Source of the DNA: Microbacterium sp. Root53
Lineage (GTDB): Bacteria > Actinomycetota > Actinomycetes > Actinomycetales > Microbacteriaceae
NCBI RefSeq assembly: GCF_001426925.1
Contig: NZ_LMFR01000012.1
Coordinates: forward strand, 468,656-532,655
Length of the DNA: 64,000 bases
Reading direction: 5' to 3'
Translations under genes and position numbers: made by a program
Notes under the pieces: model-generated
Databases searched by the model: none
The model's input: the letters and a program-made list of their open reading frames with translations, nothing else
What the model was told of the DNA's origin: nothing
Shown: positions 41,569 to 49,023 of the stretch, piece by piece
How positions within the stretch are numbered: position 1 is the stretch's first letter
Layout of the letters: every line of letters starts with the position of its first letter

Positions 41569-42683
41569 CGCAGCCCCTCCACGCTCGCCGTGAAGGCCCG
41601 GTGCTGCGCACGCTGGCGCTCGAGGCGGCGGGTGGGCTCCACGTAGACGTGGTCGAACATCGACTCCGGGGCCGGCGCCGCGATCCGGTCGGCCGCGGCC
41701 CTCACCTGCGCCGCGATCGCGTCGCAGCGGATCGCCGCCTCCTCGCGGATGCGGTCGACCGGCGCGCCGATCCGCGCCAGGTGCCGCTCGAGGCGGTCGA
41801 TCGGGTCCTTGGCGCGCCACGCGGCGACCTCGGCGTCGTCCCGGTAGCGGCCCGGATCGTCCGTCGTCGTGTGGGGTCCCATCCGGTAGGTCACGGCCTC
41901 GACGAACGTCGGGCCACCGCCGGTACGCGCCCGCTCGGCGGCGATGCGCACGGCCGCGAGGACGGCGAGCACGTCGTTGCCGTCCACGCGCAGCGCGGGG
42001 ATGCCGAATCCGGTCGCCCGCAGCGCGAGCGGCGTCCGCGACTGCACGCCGACCGGCTCGGAGATCGCGTACTGGTTGTTCTGGCACAGGAACACGACCG
42101 GAGCGCGGAACGAGGCCGCGAACACCATCGCCTCGTTCACGTCCCCCTCGCTCGTGGCGCCGTCGCCGAAGCAGGCCAGCGCGATGTCGTCGCCGCCGTC
42201 GCGGCGCGCGGCCATGGCGTAGCCGGTCGCGTGGAGCGTCTGGGCGCCGATGATGATCTGCGACGGCGCGAGGCGCTGGGCGAACGGATCCCAGCCCGAC
42301 AGGGCAGCGCCCTTCCAGACCGCGAGCACGTCCGCGAGATCGGCTCCGCGCAGGACGGCCAGTGCGTGCTCGCGATACGAGGGGAAGACGAAGTCCTCGT
42401 CGCGCAGCGCGCGGAGCGCCCCGACCTGCGCCGCCTCCTGGCCGCGCAGCGGTGGCCACAGCACCAGCGCGCCCTGACGGGTCAGCGCGAAGGCCTCCTC
42501 GTCGACGCGGCGCACGACCGACATGTCGACGTACAGGTCGGTGAGGACCGACTCGTCGACGTCGCCGATGCTCTCGTCGAGGAGCGGGGACGCCCTCCGG
42601 GAGCCCTCGGGATCCAGCACGCCGAGCGGCGCGTCGAGTCCCTCGATGAGCTCGCTGCGGGGCACGGGCAGGGAGATCGACAT
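41565..42683 (-). CDS. bkdA: Branched-chain 2-oxoacid dehydrogenase E1 alpha subunit, 372 aa
   Basis: Alpha half of E1, binding thiamine diphosphate: CFGDGATSEGDVNEAMVFAASFRAPVVFLCQNNQYAIS is the G-D-G-x(about 28)-N-N motif, followed by TYRMGPHTTTDDPGRYR, the phosphorylation-loop region of BCKDH. The ATG at 42683 is preceded by AGGAGG at 8 bases. It is the first gene of the minus-strand operon that ends at 33149; leucine, isoleucine and valine keto acids would be decarboxylated here. Confidence 0.94.
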   Translation of the reverse strand: MSISLPVPRSELIEGLDAPLGVLDPEGSRRASPLLDESIGDVDESVLTDLYVDMSVVRRVDEEAFALTRQGALVLWPPLRGQEAAQVGALRALRDEDFVFPSYREHALAVLRGADLADVLAVWKGAALSGWDPFAQRLAPSQIIIGAQTLHATGYAMAARRDGGDDIALACFGDGATSEGDVNEAMVFAASFRAPVVFLCQNNQYAISEPVGVQSRTPLALRATGFGIPALRVDGNDVLAVLAAVRIAAERARTGGGPTFVEAVTYRMGPHTTTDDPGRYRDDAEVAAWRAKDPIDRLERHLARIGAPVDRIREEAAIRCDAIAAQVRAAADRIAAPAPESMFDHVYVEPTRRLERQRAQHRAFTASVEGLR

Positions 42684-42750
42684 CCGCGGAACCTCCTCGT
42701 TCGCGCGGCACCTTGTGGGCGCCATTGCCGTCCTGGTCCGGACACGGCAC

Positions 42751-42779
42751 ACGCTACGCCCGCGCCGCAGACCGAGCAA
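42751..42779 (-). promoter_or_regulatory. Probable promoter of the bkd/leucine operon
   Basis: On the minus strand, TTGCTC (-35, 42774-42779) is separated by 17 bases from TAGCGT (-10, 42751-42756), about 68 bases before the E1alpha ATG. The -35 box lies in one arm of GAGCAAT (42774-42780) / ATTGCTC (42803-42809), an inverted repeat that could be an operator, for example for an Lrp-type regulator (inference). Confidence 0.45.
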
Positions 42780-42914
42780 TGGGATCAGTCAGAACGACGC
42801 AGATTGCTCACCAGATCGAGAGCATCCGGACGGATCGCACAGCACAACACCGCCTGGCGGCGTGATCTCGGGGCTTCCCGCACGCTGCCCGACGATCGGC
42901 GGGCGCGAATCCGA

Positions 42915-44366
42915 TCAGGCCGAGGTGAAGCCGCTCGTGTCGACGTGGTGCATGGCGCGGGCGGCGTCCGTGATGGATCCCGTCAGCGACGGGTAGGCCG
43001 CGAACGCGCGCGCGAGCTGGTCGACCGTGAGGCGGCGCTCGACCGCGATCGACAGTGGGAAGATCAGCTCCGACGCCTTCGGCGCGACGATCACGCCGCC
43101 GATCACGGTGCCCGACCCGGTGCGCGCGAACAGCTTCACGAAGCCGTCCTTGACGCCCATCATCTTGGCGCGCGGGTTGGCGGCGAGCGGCAGCATGCAC
43201 ACCTCGCCGTCCGCGGTGCCGTCGTCGATCTGCCGCTCGGTCCAGCCGACCGTCGCGATCTCGGGGTTGGTGAAGATGTTGGAGGCGATCTTGCGCTCCT
43301 CGAGCGGGATCGCGGTGTCCCCCATCGCGTGGAAGACCGCCGTGCGGCCCTGCATCGACGCGACCGAGGCCAGCGGCATGAGGGTCGTGCAGTCGCCCGC
43401 GGCGTAGATGTTCGGCACGGACGTGCGGCTCACCTTGTTGACGCGGATGTGGCCCGACTCGGTCATCTGCACGCCGGCCTCCTCGAGGCCGATGCCCGCG
43501 GTGTTGGGGATCGCGCCGACCGCCATGAGGCAGTGCGATCCCTCGACCGTGCGGCCGTCCGACAGCGTCACCACGACGCCGTCGCCCGTGTTCTCGACCT
43601 TCTCGGCGCGCGACTTCGCGAGCAGCTTCATGCCGCCGCGCTTGAACACCTTCTCCAGCACCTTGGCGGCATCCGCGTCCTCGCCAGGGAGCACCTGGTC
43701 TCGGCTGGAGACCAGCGTCACCTTGGCGCCGAGGTTCATGTACGCCGAGGCGAACTCCGCACCGGTCACGCCCGAGCCGACCACCACGAGGTGCTCGGGC
43801 AGGGTGGTCAGGTTGTACAGCTGCTTCCACGTGAAGATGCGGTCGCCGTCGGGCCGCGCGGCGGGCAGCTCGCGCGGCGTCGCGCCGGTCGAGACGACGA
43901 TCGTGTCGGCCTCGATGCGGTCGAAGTCGGTGCCGTCGGGACCGGTCGAGACGACGACGGCGTCCTCGCCCTCCAGGCGGCCGTGGCCCGCGATGATCCG
44001 GACGCCGGCCTCCAGCAGGCGGCTGCGCATGTCCTCGGACTGCTGGCCCGCGAGCGCGAGCAGGCGCTTGTTGATCGCGAGCAGGTTGATGGCGATCTCG
44101 GGCTTGAGCGGCTTGCCTGTGTCGCCCTTCGCGTAGAACTGGACGCCGAGGTCGCCGGCCTCGGCGATCGCGAGCGCCGCGTCGGCCGTCGCGATCAGGG
44201 TCTTCGACGGCACGACGTCGCTGATGACGGCCGATCCGCCGATGCCCGCACGCTCGACGACGGTGACGTCGGCTCCGAGCTGGGCGCTGGCGAGGGCGGC
44301 CTCGTAGCCGCCCGGCCCTCCGCCGAGGATCGCGATGCGCTGCCTGCGTTCGAAGTCGAAGACCAT
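42915..44366 (-). CDS. FAD-dependent NAD(P)H-quinone dehydrogenase (LpdA-type), lipoamide-dehydrogenase paralogue, 483 aa
   Basis: The fold is that of dihydrolipoyl dehydrogenase: IAILGGGPGGYEAALASAQLG (FAD), VVVGSGVTGAEFASAYMNLG (NAD), NIYAAGDCTTLMPLASVA and a C-terminal dimer domain. But the redox disulfide motif (G-G-T-C-x4-C-x-P-S-K) reads GGSAVISDVVPSKT with no cysteine, and the C-terminal H-P-T-x-x-E dyad reads AAYPSLTGS. It therefore cannot oxidise dihydrolipoamide. This matches Rv3303c (LpdA), reported as a NAD(P)H:quinone reductase. The ATG at 44366 lies 6 bases after AACAAT, a possible leaderless -10 box. It is not the E3 of the neighbouring BCKDH. Confidence 0.88.
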   Translation of the reverse strand: MVFDFERRQRIAILGGGPGGYEAALASAQLGADVTVVERAGIGGSAVISDVVPSKTLIATADAALAIAEAGDLGVQFYAKGDTGKPLKPEIAINLLAINKRLLALAGQQSEDMRSRLLEAGVRIIAGHGRLEGEDAVVVSTGPDGTDFDRIEADTIVVSTGATPRELPAARPDGDRIFTWKQLYNLTTLPEHLVVVGSGVTGAEFASAYMNLGAKVTLVSSRDQVLPGEDADAAKVLEKVFKRGGMKLLAKSRAEKVENTGDGVVVTLSDGRTVEGSHCLMAVGAIPNTAGIGLEEAGVQMTESGHIRVNKVSRTSVPNIYAAGDCTTLMPLASVASMQGRTAVFHAMGDTAIPLEERKIASNIFTNPEIATVGWTERQIDDGTADGEVCMLPLAANPRAKMMGVKDGFVKLFARTGSGTVIGGVIVAPKASELIFPLSIAVERRLTVDQLARAFAAYPSLTGSITDAARAMHHVDTSGFTSA

Positions 44367-44458
44367 GCCCCCATTGTTCCCCACGGGCGTCATCCGGGCG
44401 AACGACGTGCGGACGACGCGGGAGACCGCGCGCGAGCCGGAAAGCGGGAACCCCGAAC

Positions 44459-44464
44459 TATCGT
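44459..44464 (+). promoter_or_regulatory. -10 box (TATCGT) of the purine nucleoside phosphorylase gene, leaderless arrangement
   Basis: TATCGT is followed by 6 bases and the ATG at 44471. Confidence 0.45.
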
Positions 44465-44470
44465 GGTGCC

Positions 44471-45295
44471 ATGACGAACGCCCATCCGCTGGAGGCCGCG
44501 GCCTCCCCCTTCGAGGTCGCCCGGACCGCGGCCTCCGACATCGCGCGCCTGACCGGCGTGGAGCGCCACGACATCGCCGTCACGCTGGGCAGCGGATGGG
44601 GCCGGGCCGCCGAGCTGATCGGCGAGACCGTGGCCGAGATCCCCGCGACCGAGGTCACGGGCTTCTCCAAGCCTGCCCTCGAGGGCCACGTCGGCACCAT
44701 CCGCTCGCTGCGCACGGCCGGCGGCCGCCACGTGCTCGTGATCGGCGCTCGCACCCACTACTACGAGGGCCACGGCGTGCGCCGGGTCGTGCACAGCGTC
44801 CGCACCGCGGCCGCGACCGGTGCGACGACGATGGTCCTCACGAACGGCGCGGGCGGCATCCGGGAAACGTGGCGGGCGGGTCAGCCGGTGCTGATCAGCG
44901 ACCACATCAACCTCACGGCGGACTCGCCGCTCGAGGGCGCGACGTTCATCGACCTCACCGACCTCTACTCGGCGCGGCTGCGCGAGATCGCCCGCTCGGT
45001 GGACCCGTCGCTCGACGAGGGCGTGTACTGCCAGTTCCGCGGGCCGCACTACGAGACGCCGGCCGAGGTGCGCATGGCGCGGGCCATCGGCGGCGACATC
45101 GTCGGCATGTCGACGGCGCTCGAGGCGATCGCCGCGCGCGAGGCGGGCATGGAGGTGCTGGGCTTCTCGCTCATCACCAACCTCGCCGCCGGCATCTCGC
45201 CCGACCCGCTGAGCCACGAGGAGGTCATCGACGCGGGCCGCCAGGCCGAGCCGGTGATCTCCGGGCTCCTCGCGAAGGTCATCGAGCGCCTGTGA
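44471..45295 (+). CDS. Purine-nucleoside phosphorylase, trimeric type, 274 aa
   Basis: It splits inosine and guanosine with phosphate. Motifs: VTLGSGWGRAAELIG (phosphate loop), GHVGTIRSL, HYYEGHGVRRVVHSVRTA, LTNGAGGIRETWRAGQPVLISDHINLTADSPL, QFRGPHYETPAEVRMARAIGGDIVGMSTALEAIAAREAGMEVLGFSLITNLAAGI (purine- and ribose-binding segment). The family's substrate Asn is kept in ITNLAAG. Its stop overlaps the GTG of the downstream phosphohexomutase by 3 bases, so ribose-1-phosphate produced here may be isomerised by the next enzyme. Confidence 0.94.
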   Translation: MTNAHPLEAAASPFEVARTAASDIARLTGVERHDIAVTLGSGWGRAAELIGETVAEIPATEVTGFSKPALEGHVGTIRSLRTAGGRHVLVIGARTHYYEGHGVRRVVHSVRTAAATGATTMVLTNGAGGIRETWRAGQPVLISDHINLTADSPLEGATFIDLTDLYSARLREIARSVDPSLDEGVYCQFRGPHYETPAEVRMARAIGGDIVGMSTALEAIAAREAGMEVLGFSLITNLAAGISPDPLSHEEVIDAGRQAEPVISGLLAKVIERL

Positions 45296-46974
45296 GCGCC
45301 GCGATGGACGGAGTGCTCGCGCAGGCGCGCGCCTGGCTCGCGCAGGACCCCGACGCCCAGACGCGCGACGAGCTGGACGGCCTGATCGAACGCGCGGAGG
45401 CCGGCGACGCCGACGCCGCGGACGAGCTCGCGGACCGCTTCGACGGCCGCCTGCAGTTCGGCACGGCGGGACTGCGCGGCGCGCTCGGCGCCGGCAGCAA
45501 CCGGATGAACCGCGTGCTCGTGGCGCAGGCCGCGGCCGGATTCGCCGAGTTCCTCCGCGAGCGCGACACCGAGGGCGCCCCCACCGTGGTCATCGGCTAC
45601 GACGGCCGGCGCAACTCCGACGTGTTCGCGCGCGACTCCGCCGAGATCTTCGCGGGCGCGGGGCTGCGGGCCATCCTGCTTCCGCGTCGCCTGCCCACGC
45701 CGGTCCTGGCGTTCGCGGTGCGCCACCTCGGTGCAGACGCGGGCGTCATGGTGACCGCGAGCCACAACCCGCCGAACGACAACGGCTACAAGGTGTACCT
45801 CGGCGGGCGCGACGAGGGCGCGCAGATCGTGGCGCCGTCCGACGCGTCGATCGCGGCCTGCATCCGCCGGGTCGCCGACGGCACGCCCGTCACGGAGCTG
45901 CCGCGCTCGACCGACTACGAGATCGCGGACGACGCCGTCGTCGAGGCGTACGTCGCCGCGACGGCCGCGGTCGGTCCCGCCCCCGAGGGCGCGGCCGGCA
46001 CCCGCTGGGTGTACACGGCCATGCACGGGGTGGGCTGGGAGACGTTCGCGCGCGTGCTCGAGGCAGCCGGCTACCCGGCCCCGACGGTCGTGGCCGAGCA
46101 GATCGAGCCCGACGGCGCGTTCCCGACCGTGGCGTTCCCGAACCCCGAGGAGCCGGGAGCCATGGACCTGGCCTTCGCGACCGCGCGCGCGGCCGACGCG
46201 GAGTTCGTGATCGCCCACGACCCGGATGCCGACCGCCTGGCCGTGGCCATCCCCGTCCCGGCCGGCGAGGGCGAGGGCGGATGGCGCCGCCTCACCGGCA
46301 ACGAGGTGGGGCTCCTCCTGGGGCGCCGCGCCGCGCGGGCGCACGCGGGCGAGCCCGGCGCGTCCCTGGCGTGCTCGCTCGTCTCCTCGCCCGGGCTGGG
46401 CGCCCTGGCGGAGAAGCACGGGCTCGGCTTCCACGAGACGCTCACGGGGTTCAAGTGGATCTCGCGTGCGCCGGGCCTGGTCTTCGGCTACGAGGAGGCC
46501 CTGGGCTACCTCGTCAACCCCGGCACGGTGCGCGACAAGGACGGCATCTCGGCGTCCGTCGCGTTCCTCCAGCTCGCCGCGGAGGCGCGCGGGCAGGGGC
46601 GGACGATCGCCGATGCGCTCGACGACCTGACGGCCGAGATCGGCTTCTACGCGAGCGGGCAGGTGTCGGTGCGCGTCGACGACGTCTCGGTGATCGCGTC
46701 CATCATGGCGACGCTGCGCGCCGAGCCGCCGGCCGCGTTCGGCGAGCGCTCCGTGACCGAGGCGACGGACCTGCTGCAGGACCCCGCACGGCTGGGCGGG
46801 GACGTGCTGCGCTACGGCCTGGACGACGGCTCGCGCGTGATCGTGCGGCCGAGCGGCACCGAGCCGAAGCTCAAGGTCTACCTCGACGTGCGCGGCGAAT
46901 CGGCGGCGGACTCGGCCGCGCGCCTCGCGGCCCTCGAGGCGTCCGTGCGCGAGCTTCTCGACCGCGTGTCCTGA
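45292..46974 (+). CDS. Phosphohexomutase/phosphopentomutase (alpha-D-phosphohexomutase family), 560 aa
   Basis: Four-domain phosphosugar mutase. LQFGTAGLRGALGAGSNRMN at the N-terminus, the phosphoserine motif VTASHNPPNDNGYKVYLGG near residue 155, the metal loop AHDPDADRLAVA near residue 305, GFKWISRAPGLVFGYEEALGY (sugar-binding loop) and RPSGTEPKLKVYLDV at the C-terminus. The long N-terminal extension and GYEEALGY resemble PGM2-type enzymes that act on deoxyribose/ribose-1-phosphate as well as glucose-1-phosphate, which fits the coupling to the phosphorylase upstream. The substrate is inferred. Confidence 0.9.
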   Translation: MSAAMDGVLAQARAWLAQDPDAQTRDELDGLIERAEAGDADAADELADRFDGRLQFGTAGLRGALGAGSNRMNRVLVAQAAAGFAEFLRERDTEGAPTVVIGYDGRRNSDVFARDSAEIFAGAGLRAILLPRRLPTPVLAFAVRHLGADAGVMVTASHNPPNDNGYKVYLGGRDEGAQIVAPSDASIAACIRRVADGTPVTELPRSTDYEIADDAVVEAYVAATAAVGPAPEGAAGTRWVYTAMHGVGWETFARVLEAAGYPAPTVVAEQIEPDGAFPTVAFPNPEEPGAMDLAFATARAADAEFVIAHDPDADRLAVAIPVPAGEGEGGWRRLTGNEVGLLLGRRAARAHAGEPGASLACSLVSSPGLGALAEKHGLGFHETLTGFKWISRAPGLVFGYEEALGYLVNPGTVRDKDGISASVAFLQLAAEARGQGRTIADALDDLTAEIGFYASGQVSVRVDDVSVIASIMATLRAEPPAAFGERSVTEATDLLQDPARLGGDVLRYGLDDGSRVIVRPSGTEPKLKVYLDVRGESAADSAARLAALEASVRELLDRVS

Positions 46975-46982
46975 GTCGCCGC

Positions 46983-47019
46983 CGGCGGCGGGGCGGCCCC
47001 CTTGGCGGCCCCGCCGCCG
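46983..47019 (+). terminator. GC-rich hairpin after the phosphohexomutase gene
   Basis: Arms CGGCGGCGGGGC (46983-46994) and GCCCCGCCGCCG (47008-47019) pair perfectly around a 13-base loop. No U-tract follows, and a TACCAT box (47025-47030) for the next gene begins 6 bases later. Confidence 0.5.
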
Positions 47020-47024
47020 CGACG

Positions 47025-47030
47025 TACCAT
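47025..47030 (+). promoter_or_regulatory. Possible -10 box (TACCAT) of the copper-protein gene
   Basis: TACCAT lies directly after the terminator hairpin of the upstream gene and about 52 bases before the ATG at 47083; GAAGGGA near 47069 could be the ribosome site. No -35 box was recognised. Confidence 0.35.
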
Positions 47031-47082
47031 GCCCGCAGGAGGACCGGTCCGCGGGGCCGGCGCAGACCGAAGGGATCTGGAC

Positions 47083-47487
47083 ATGGGCATGATGATGGAC
47101 ATGATGCAGGCCATGCCGGAGGCGTCGACCTCGGGCATGGACATGGCGATGATGCAGGAGTGCATGGAGGCGTGTTCGGCCGTGAGCATGACCGCGACCA
47201 TGTGCGCGGACGCGGACATGGGCGAGGACATGGCCACGTGCTCGGCGATGTGCGCCAACATGGCCGACGTCGCCACGGCGACCATGCGCATGATGATGCG
47301 CCCGATGGGCTACGACTCGGCCGTCATGCACGCCATGATGACCGCCTGCATGACGATGGGCGAGGCCTGCGCGGCGGAGTGCCGCATGCACGCCGAGATG
47401 CACGAGCACTGCCGCATCTGCGCCATGGCGTGCGAGGCGATGGTCGAGACCTGCCGCAAGGCGATGGCCTCGATGTCGATGGCCTGA
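47083..47487 (+). CDS. Met/Cys-rich four-helix-bundle copper-binding protein (DUF326/Csp-like), 134 aa
   Basis: I count 35 Met and 12 Cys in 134 residues, plus several His. The C-x-x-x-C spacing along predicted helices (CMEAC, CSAMC, CMTMGEACAAEC, HCRICAMACEAMVETC) matches Csp copper-storage bundles, where inward-facing Cys bind many Cu(I) ions. No signal peptide is evident, so it should be a cytosolic copper store or buffer. The N-terminus is an extreme Met run (MGMMMDMMQAM). I chose the ATG at 47083, after a purine-rich stretch; upstream in-frame codons have no ribosome site. Confidence 0.85.
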   Translation: MGMMMDMMQAMPEASTSGMDMAMMQECMEACSAVSMTATMCADADMGEDMATCSAMCANMADVATATMRMMMRPMGYDSAVMHAMMTACMTMGEACAAECRMHAEMHEHCRICAMACEAMVETCRKAMASMSMA

Positions 47488-47505
47488 TCTCGTCAGGCCG
47501 CGCGC

Positions 47506-47754
47506 TCAGCGGCGGCGGGCGCGGATCAGCTCGCCGCCGACGGCCAGCACCTCGGCGACCGGGTGGAAGGCCACCGGCTCCCCCGCGCCGAGGCGCACGC
47601 GCGCGTCCAGGAGGATCCGCTCCCCCGCGAGCGTGACGAGCGCGACGCCGTCCGCATCCGCGCACATCGCGAGCGCGTCGATCCACGCGCTCGGCCATGC
47701 CGAGACCACGGCGCGCTGCATCGGCAGCACTTCCCGGATCACGTTGTCGCTCAT
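47506..47754 (-). CDS. Small conserved-looking hypothetical protein, 82 aa
   Basis: A short gene convergent with the copper-protein gene. The product (SDNVIREVLPMQRAVVSAWPSAWIDALAMCADADGVALVTL...) is mostly beta-strand-like with no recognised motif or membrane helix, and ends in RARRR. Codon use follows the GC3-rich pattern of the neighbours, which supports coding. I do not recognise the family. The ATG at 47754 has a G-rich stretch (GGGGG) upstream. Confidence 0.5.
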   Translation of the reverse strand: MSDNVIREVLPMQRAVVSAWPSAWIDALAMCADADGVALVTLAGERILLDARVRLGAGEPVAFHPVAEVLAVGGELIRARRR

Positions 47755-47826
47755 GCCCCCACGGTAGGTTCGACGCCGCGCCGGTGTCACGCGGCCCGTC
47801 ACACGCCGTCACAGACTGGGGCGCCC

Positions 47827-47901
47827 CGCCAACCCGCGGTGCTTCGCCGAGCCCGCGGTTGATCGACCGCGGGCTCGCCGGATGAGCGCGGGTTCGGCGA
47901 C
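47827..47901. repeat. 76-bp nested-hairpin repeat, left copy bracketing the second endonuclease-like gene
   Basis: Inner arms GAGCCCGCGGT (47849-47859) / ACCGCGGGCTC (47866-47876) are perfect. It differs from the copy at 48924-48999 by one missing base and two substitutions, the mismatches falling in the outer arms. It lies between two divergent genes and ends 91 bases before the bracketed start, so it does not have an obvious terminator role. Confidence 0.85.
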
Positions 47902-47992
47902 ATGTCGTCCACAGCCCCGCGAAAGGGCGGGTTGTGCGGGTCGGTGCGGCGCGGCCGAACGGCTCCGTGCGCGGAGGAGCAGGCTCGCGCGC

Positions 47993-48922
47993 ATGAACGA
48001 GCCTCTCACCGTCTACACCCGCGCCGACCTCGAGGAACTCGGGATGACCGATCGCGCGATACGGAAGGCCGTGGCCGAGAGACGCGCGCATCGCATCCGA
48101 CCCGGTGCCTTCGTGAAGGCCTCGGAGTGGCGAGCCGCGCACAGCGAGCAGCGGCAGCGGGCCGGCGCGCAGGCGGCACTCCAGGCCGCGCGGGGCCGTC
48201 CCGTCTTCGCGGGCGTCACGGCGGCCGCCGTCCAGGGGCTGCCGCTCTTCCGCGAGCGCGATGACCGCGTTCACGTGCTCGCCGGCGCGAGCCGGGCGGC
48301 TGCCGCGAACGCCTTCGTGGTGCGCCACGAGGCGCCGCTCGACGATCAGGATGTCGTCGACTTCGACGGCATGCTCGTCACCTCGCTCGACCGCACGGTG
48401 TTCGACCTGATCCGCGTGATGCGCCCGGAAGCGGGGGTCGCCCTCACCGACGCCGCGCTGCGGCTGGTCCCCGTCGAGCATGAGTTCCGCGATCGCCTGC
48501 GCGAACGCATCGCGCGCGCGCCGGGCGCACGGGGCATCCGACGGGCGCGGATCGTCGCGGATTTCGCGGATTCACGCGCCGACTCACCCGGAGAGAGCGC
48601 GAGCCGATGGTTCCTCCACGTGCTGGGCTTCCGCGTCATCCGGCTCCAGGTGCACTTCCTCGGCCCGGACGGCAGCGACCTGTGGGTCGACTTCGGATTC
48701 AAGAAGGGGCACGGCGAATTCGACGGCGCGAGCAAGTACACGGATCCGCACTTCCTTCGCGGGCGGACGCCCGAGCAGGCGCTGATCGACGAGAAGCGGC
48801 GCGAGGACTGGCTGCGCGGGATCACGCAGGAGCCCTTCGCCCGCTGGATGGATCGCGACATGCCGAACGCGCGCGCCCTCGGCGCCCGGCTCGCCTCGTT
48901 CGGCATCCATCCCGACGAGTGA
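47993..48922 (+). CDS. Endonuclease-like protein with AbiEi-type N-terminus (second bracketed gene), 309 aa
   Basis: The first 45 residues (LTVYTRADLEELGMTDRAIRKAVAERRAHRIRPGAFV) form an AbiEi-type winged helix. A middle region (VFAGVTAAAVQGLPLF, TSLDRTVFDLIRVM) is shared with actinobacterial relatives of this family. The C-terminus has DGSDLWVDFGFKKGHGEFDGASKY followed by EKRREDWLRG and R-W-x-D: the E-F-D-G-x-x-K-Y block fits a PD-(D/E)xK/Vsr-like nuclease site with Asp, Glu and Lys all in place. No toxin partner is adjacent. It is bracketed by two 76-bp hairpin repeats, the right one starting one base after the stop codon. The ATG follows GGAGGA at 14 bases. Function unknown. Confidence 0.68.
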   Translation: MNEPLTVYTRADLEELGMTDRAIRKAVAERRAHRIRPGAFVKASEWRAAHSEQRQRAGAQAALQAARGRPVFAGVTAAAVQGLPLFRERDDRVHVLAGASRAAAANAFVVRHEAPLDDQDVVDFDGMLVTSLDRTVFDLIRVMRPEAGVALTDAALRLVPVEHEFRDRLRERIARAPGARGIRRARIVADFADSRADSPGESASRWFLHVLGFRVIRLQVHFLGPDGSDLWVDFGFKKGHGEFDGASKYTDPHFLRGRTPEQALIDEKRREDWLRGITQEPFARWMDRDMPNARALGARLASFGIHPDE

Positions 48923-48923
48923 T

Positions 48924-48999
48924 CGCCGAACCCGCGCTGCTTCACCGAGCCCGCGGTTGATCGACCGCGGGCTCGCCGGATGAGCGCGGGTTCGGCGAC
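48924..48999. repeat. 76-bp nested-hairpin repeat, right copy bracketing the second endonuclease-like gene
   Basis: Outer arms CGCCGAACCCGCGCT (48924-48938) / AGCGCGGGTTCGGCG (48983-48997) and inner arms GAGCCCGCGGT (48947-48957) / ACCGCGGGCTC (48964-48974) are both perfect, separated by 8-base internal loops and closed by a 6-base loop. It begins one base after the gene's stop and could also terminate transcription. Confidence 0.9.
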
Positions 49000-49011
49000 G
49001 ACGGGCGCGGG

Positions 49012-49017
49012 TAGGTT
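49012..49017 (+). promoter_or_regulatory. -10 box (TAGGTT) of the first HPr gene, leaderless arrangement
   Basis: TAGGTT is followed by 6 bases and the ATG at 49024. It begins 12 bases after the hairpin repeat, so the -35 region lies inside the repeat. Confidence 0.45.
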
Positions 49018-49023
49018 GAGGAC

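Noticed and set aside
42684..42914. A remnant of an Lrp/AsnC regulator gene between the bkd operon and the quinone reductase gene
   Set aside because: Short frames there show no helix-turn-helix or RAM-domain pattern; only a promoter and an inverted repeat are supported.
48924..48999. The hairpin after the second endonuclease-like gene as an ordinary terminator only
   Set aside because: A nearly identical copy stands upstream of the gene between divergent start codons, where termination makes no sense, and there is no U-tract.
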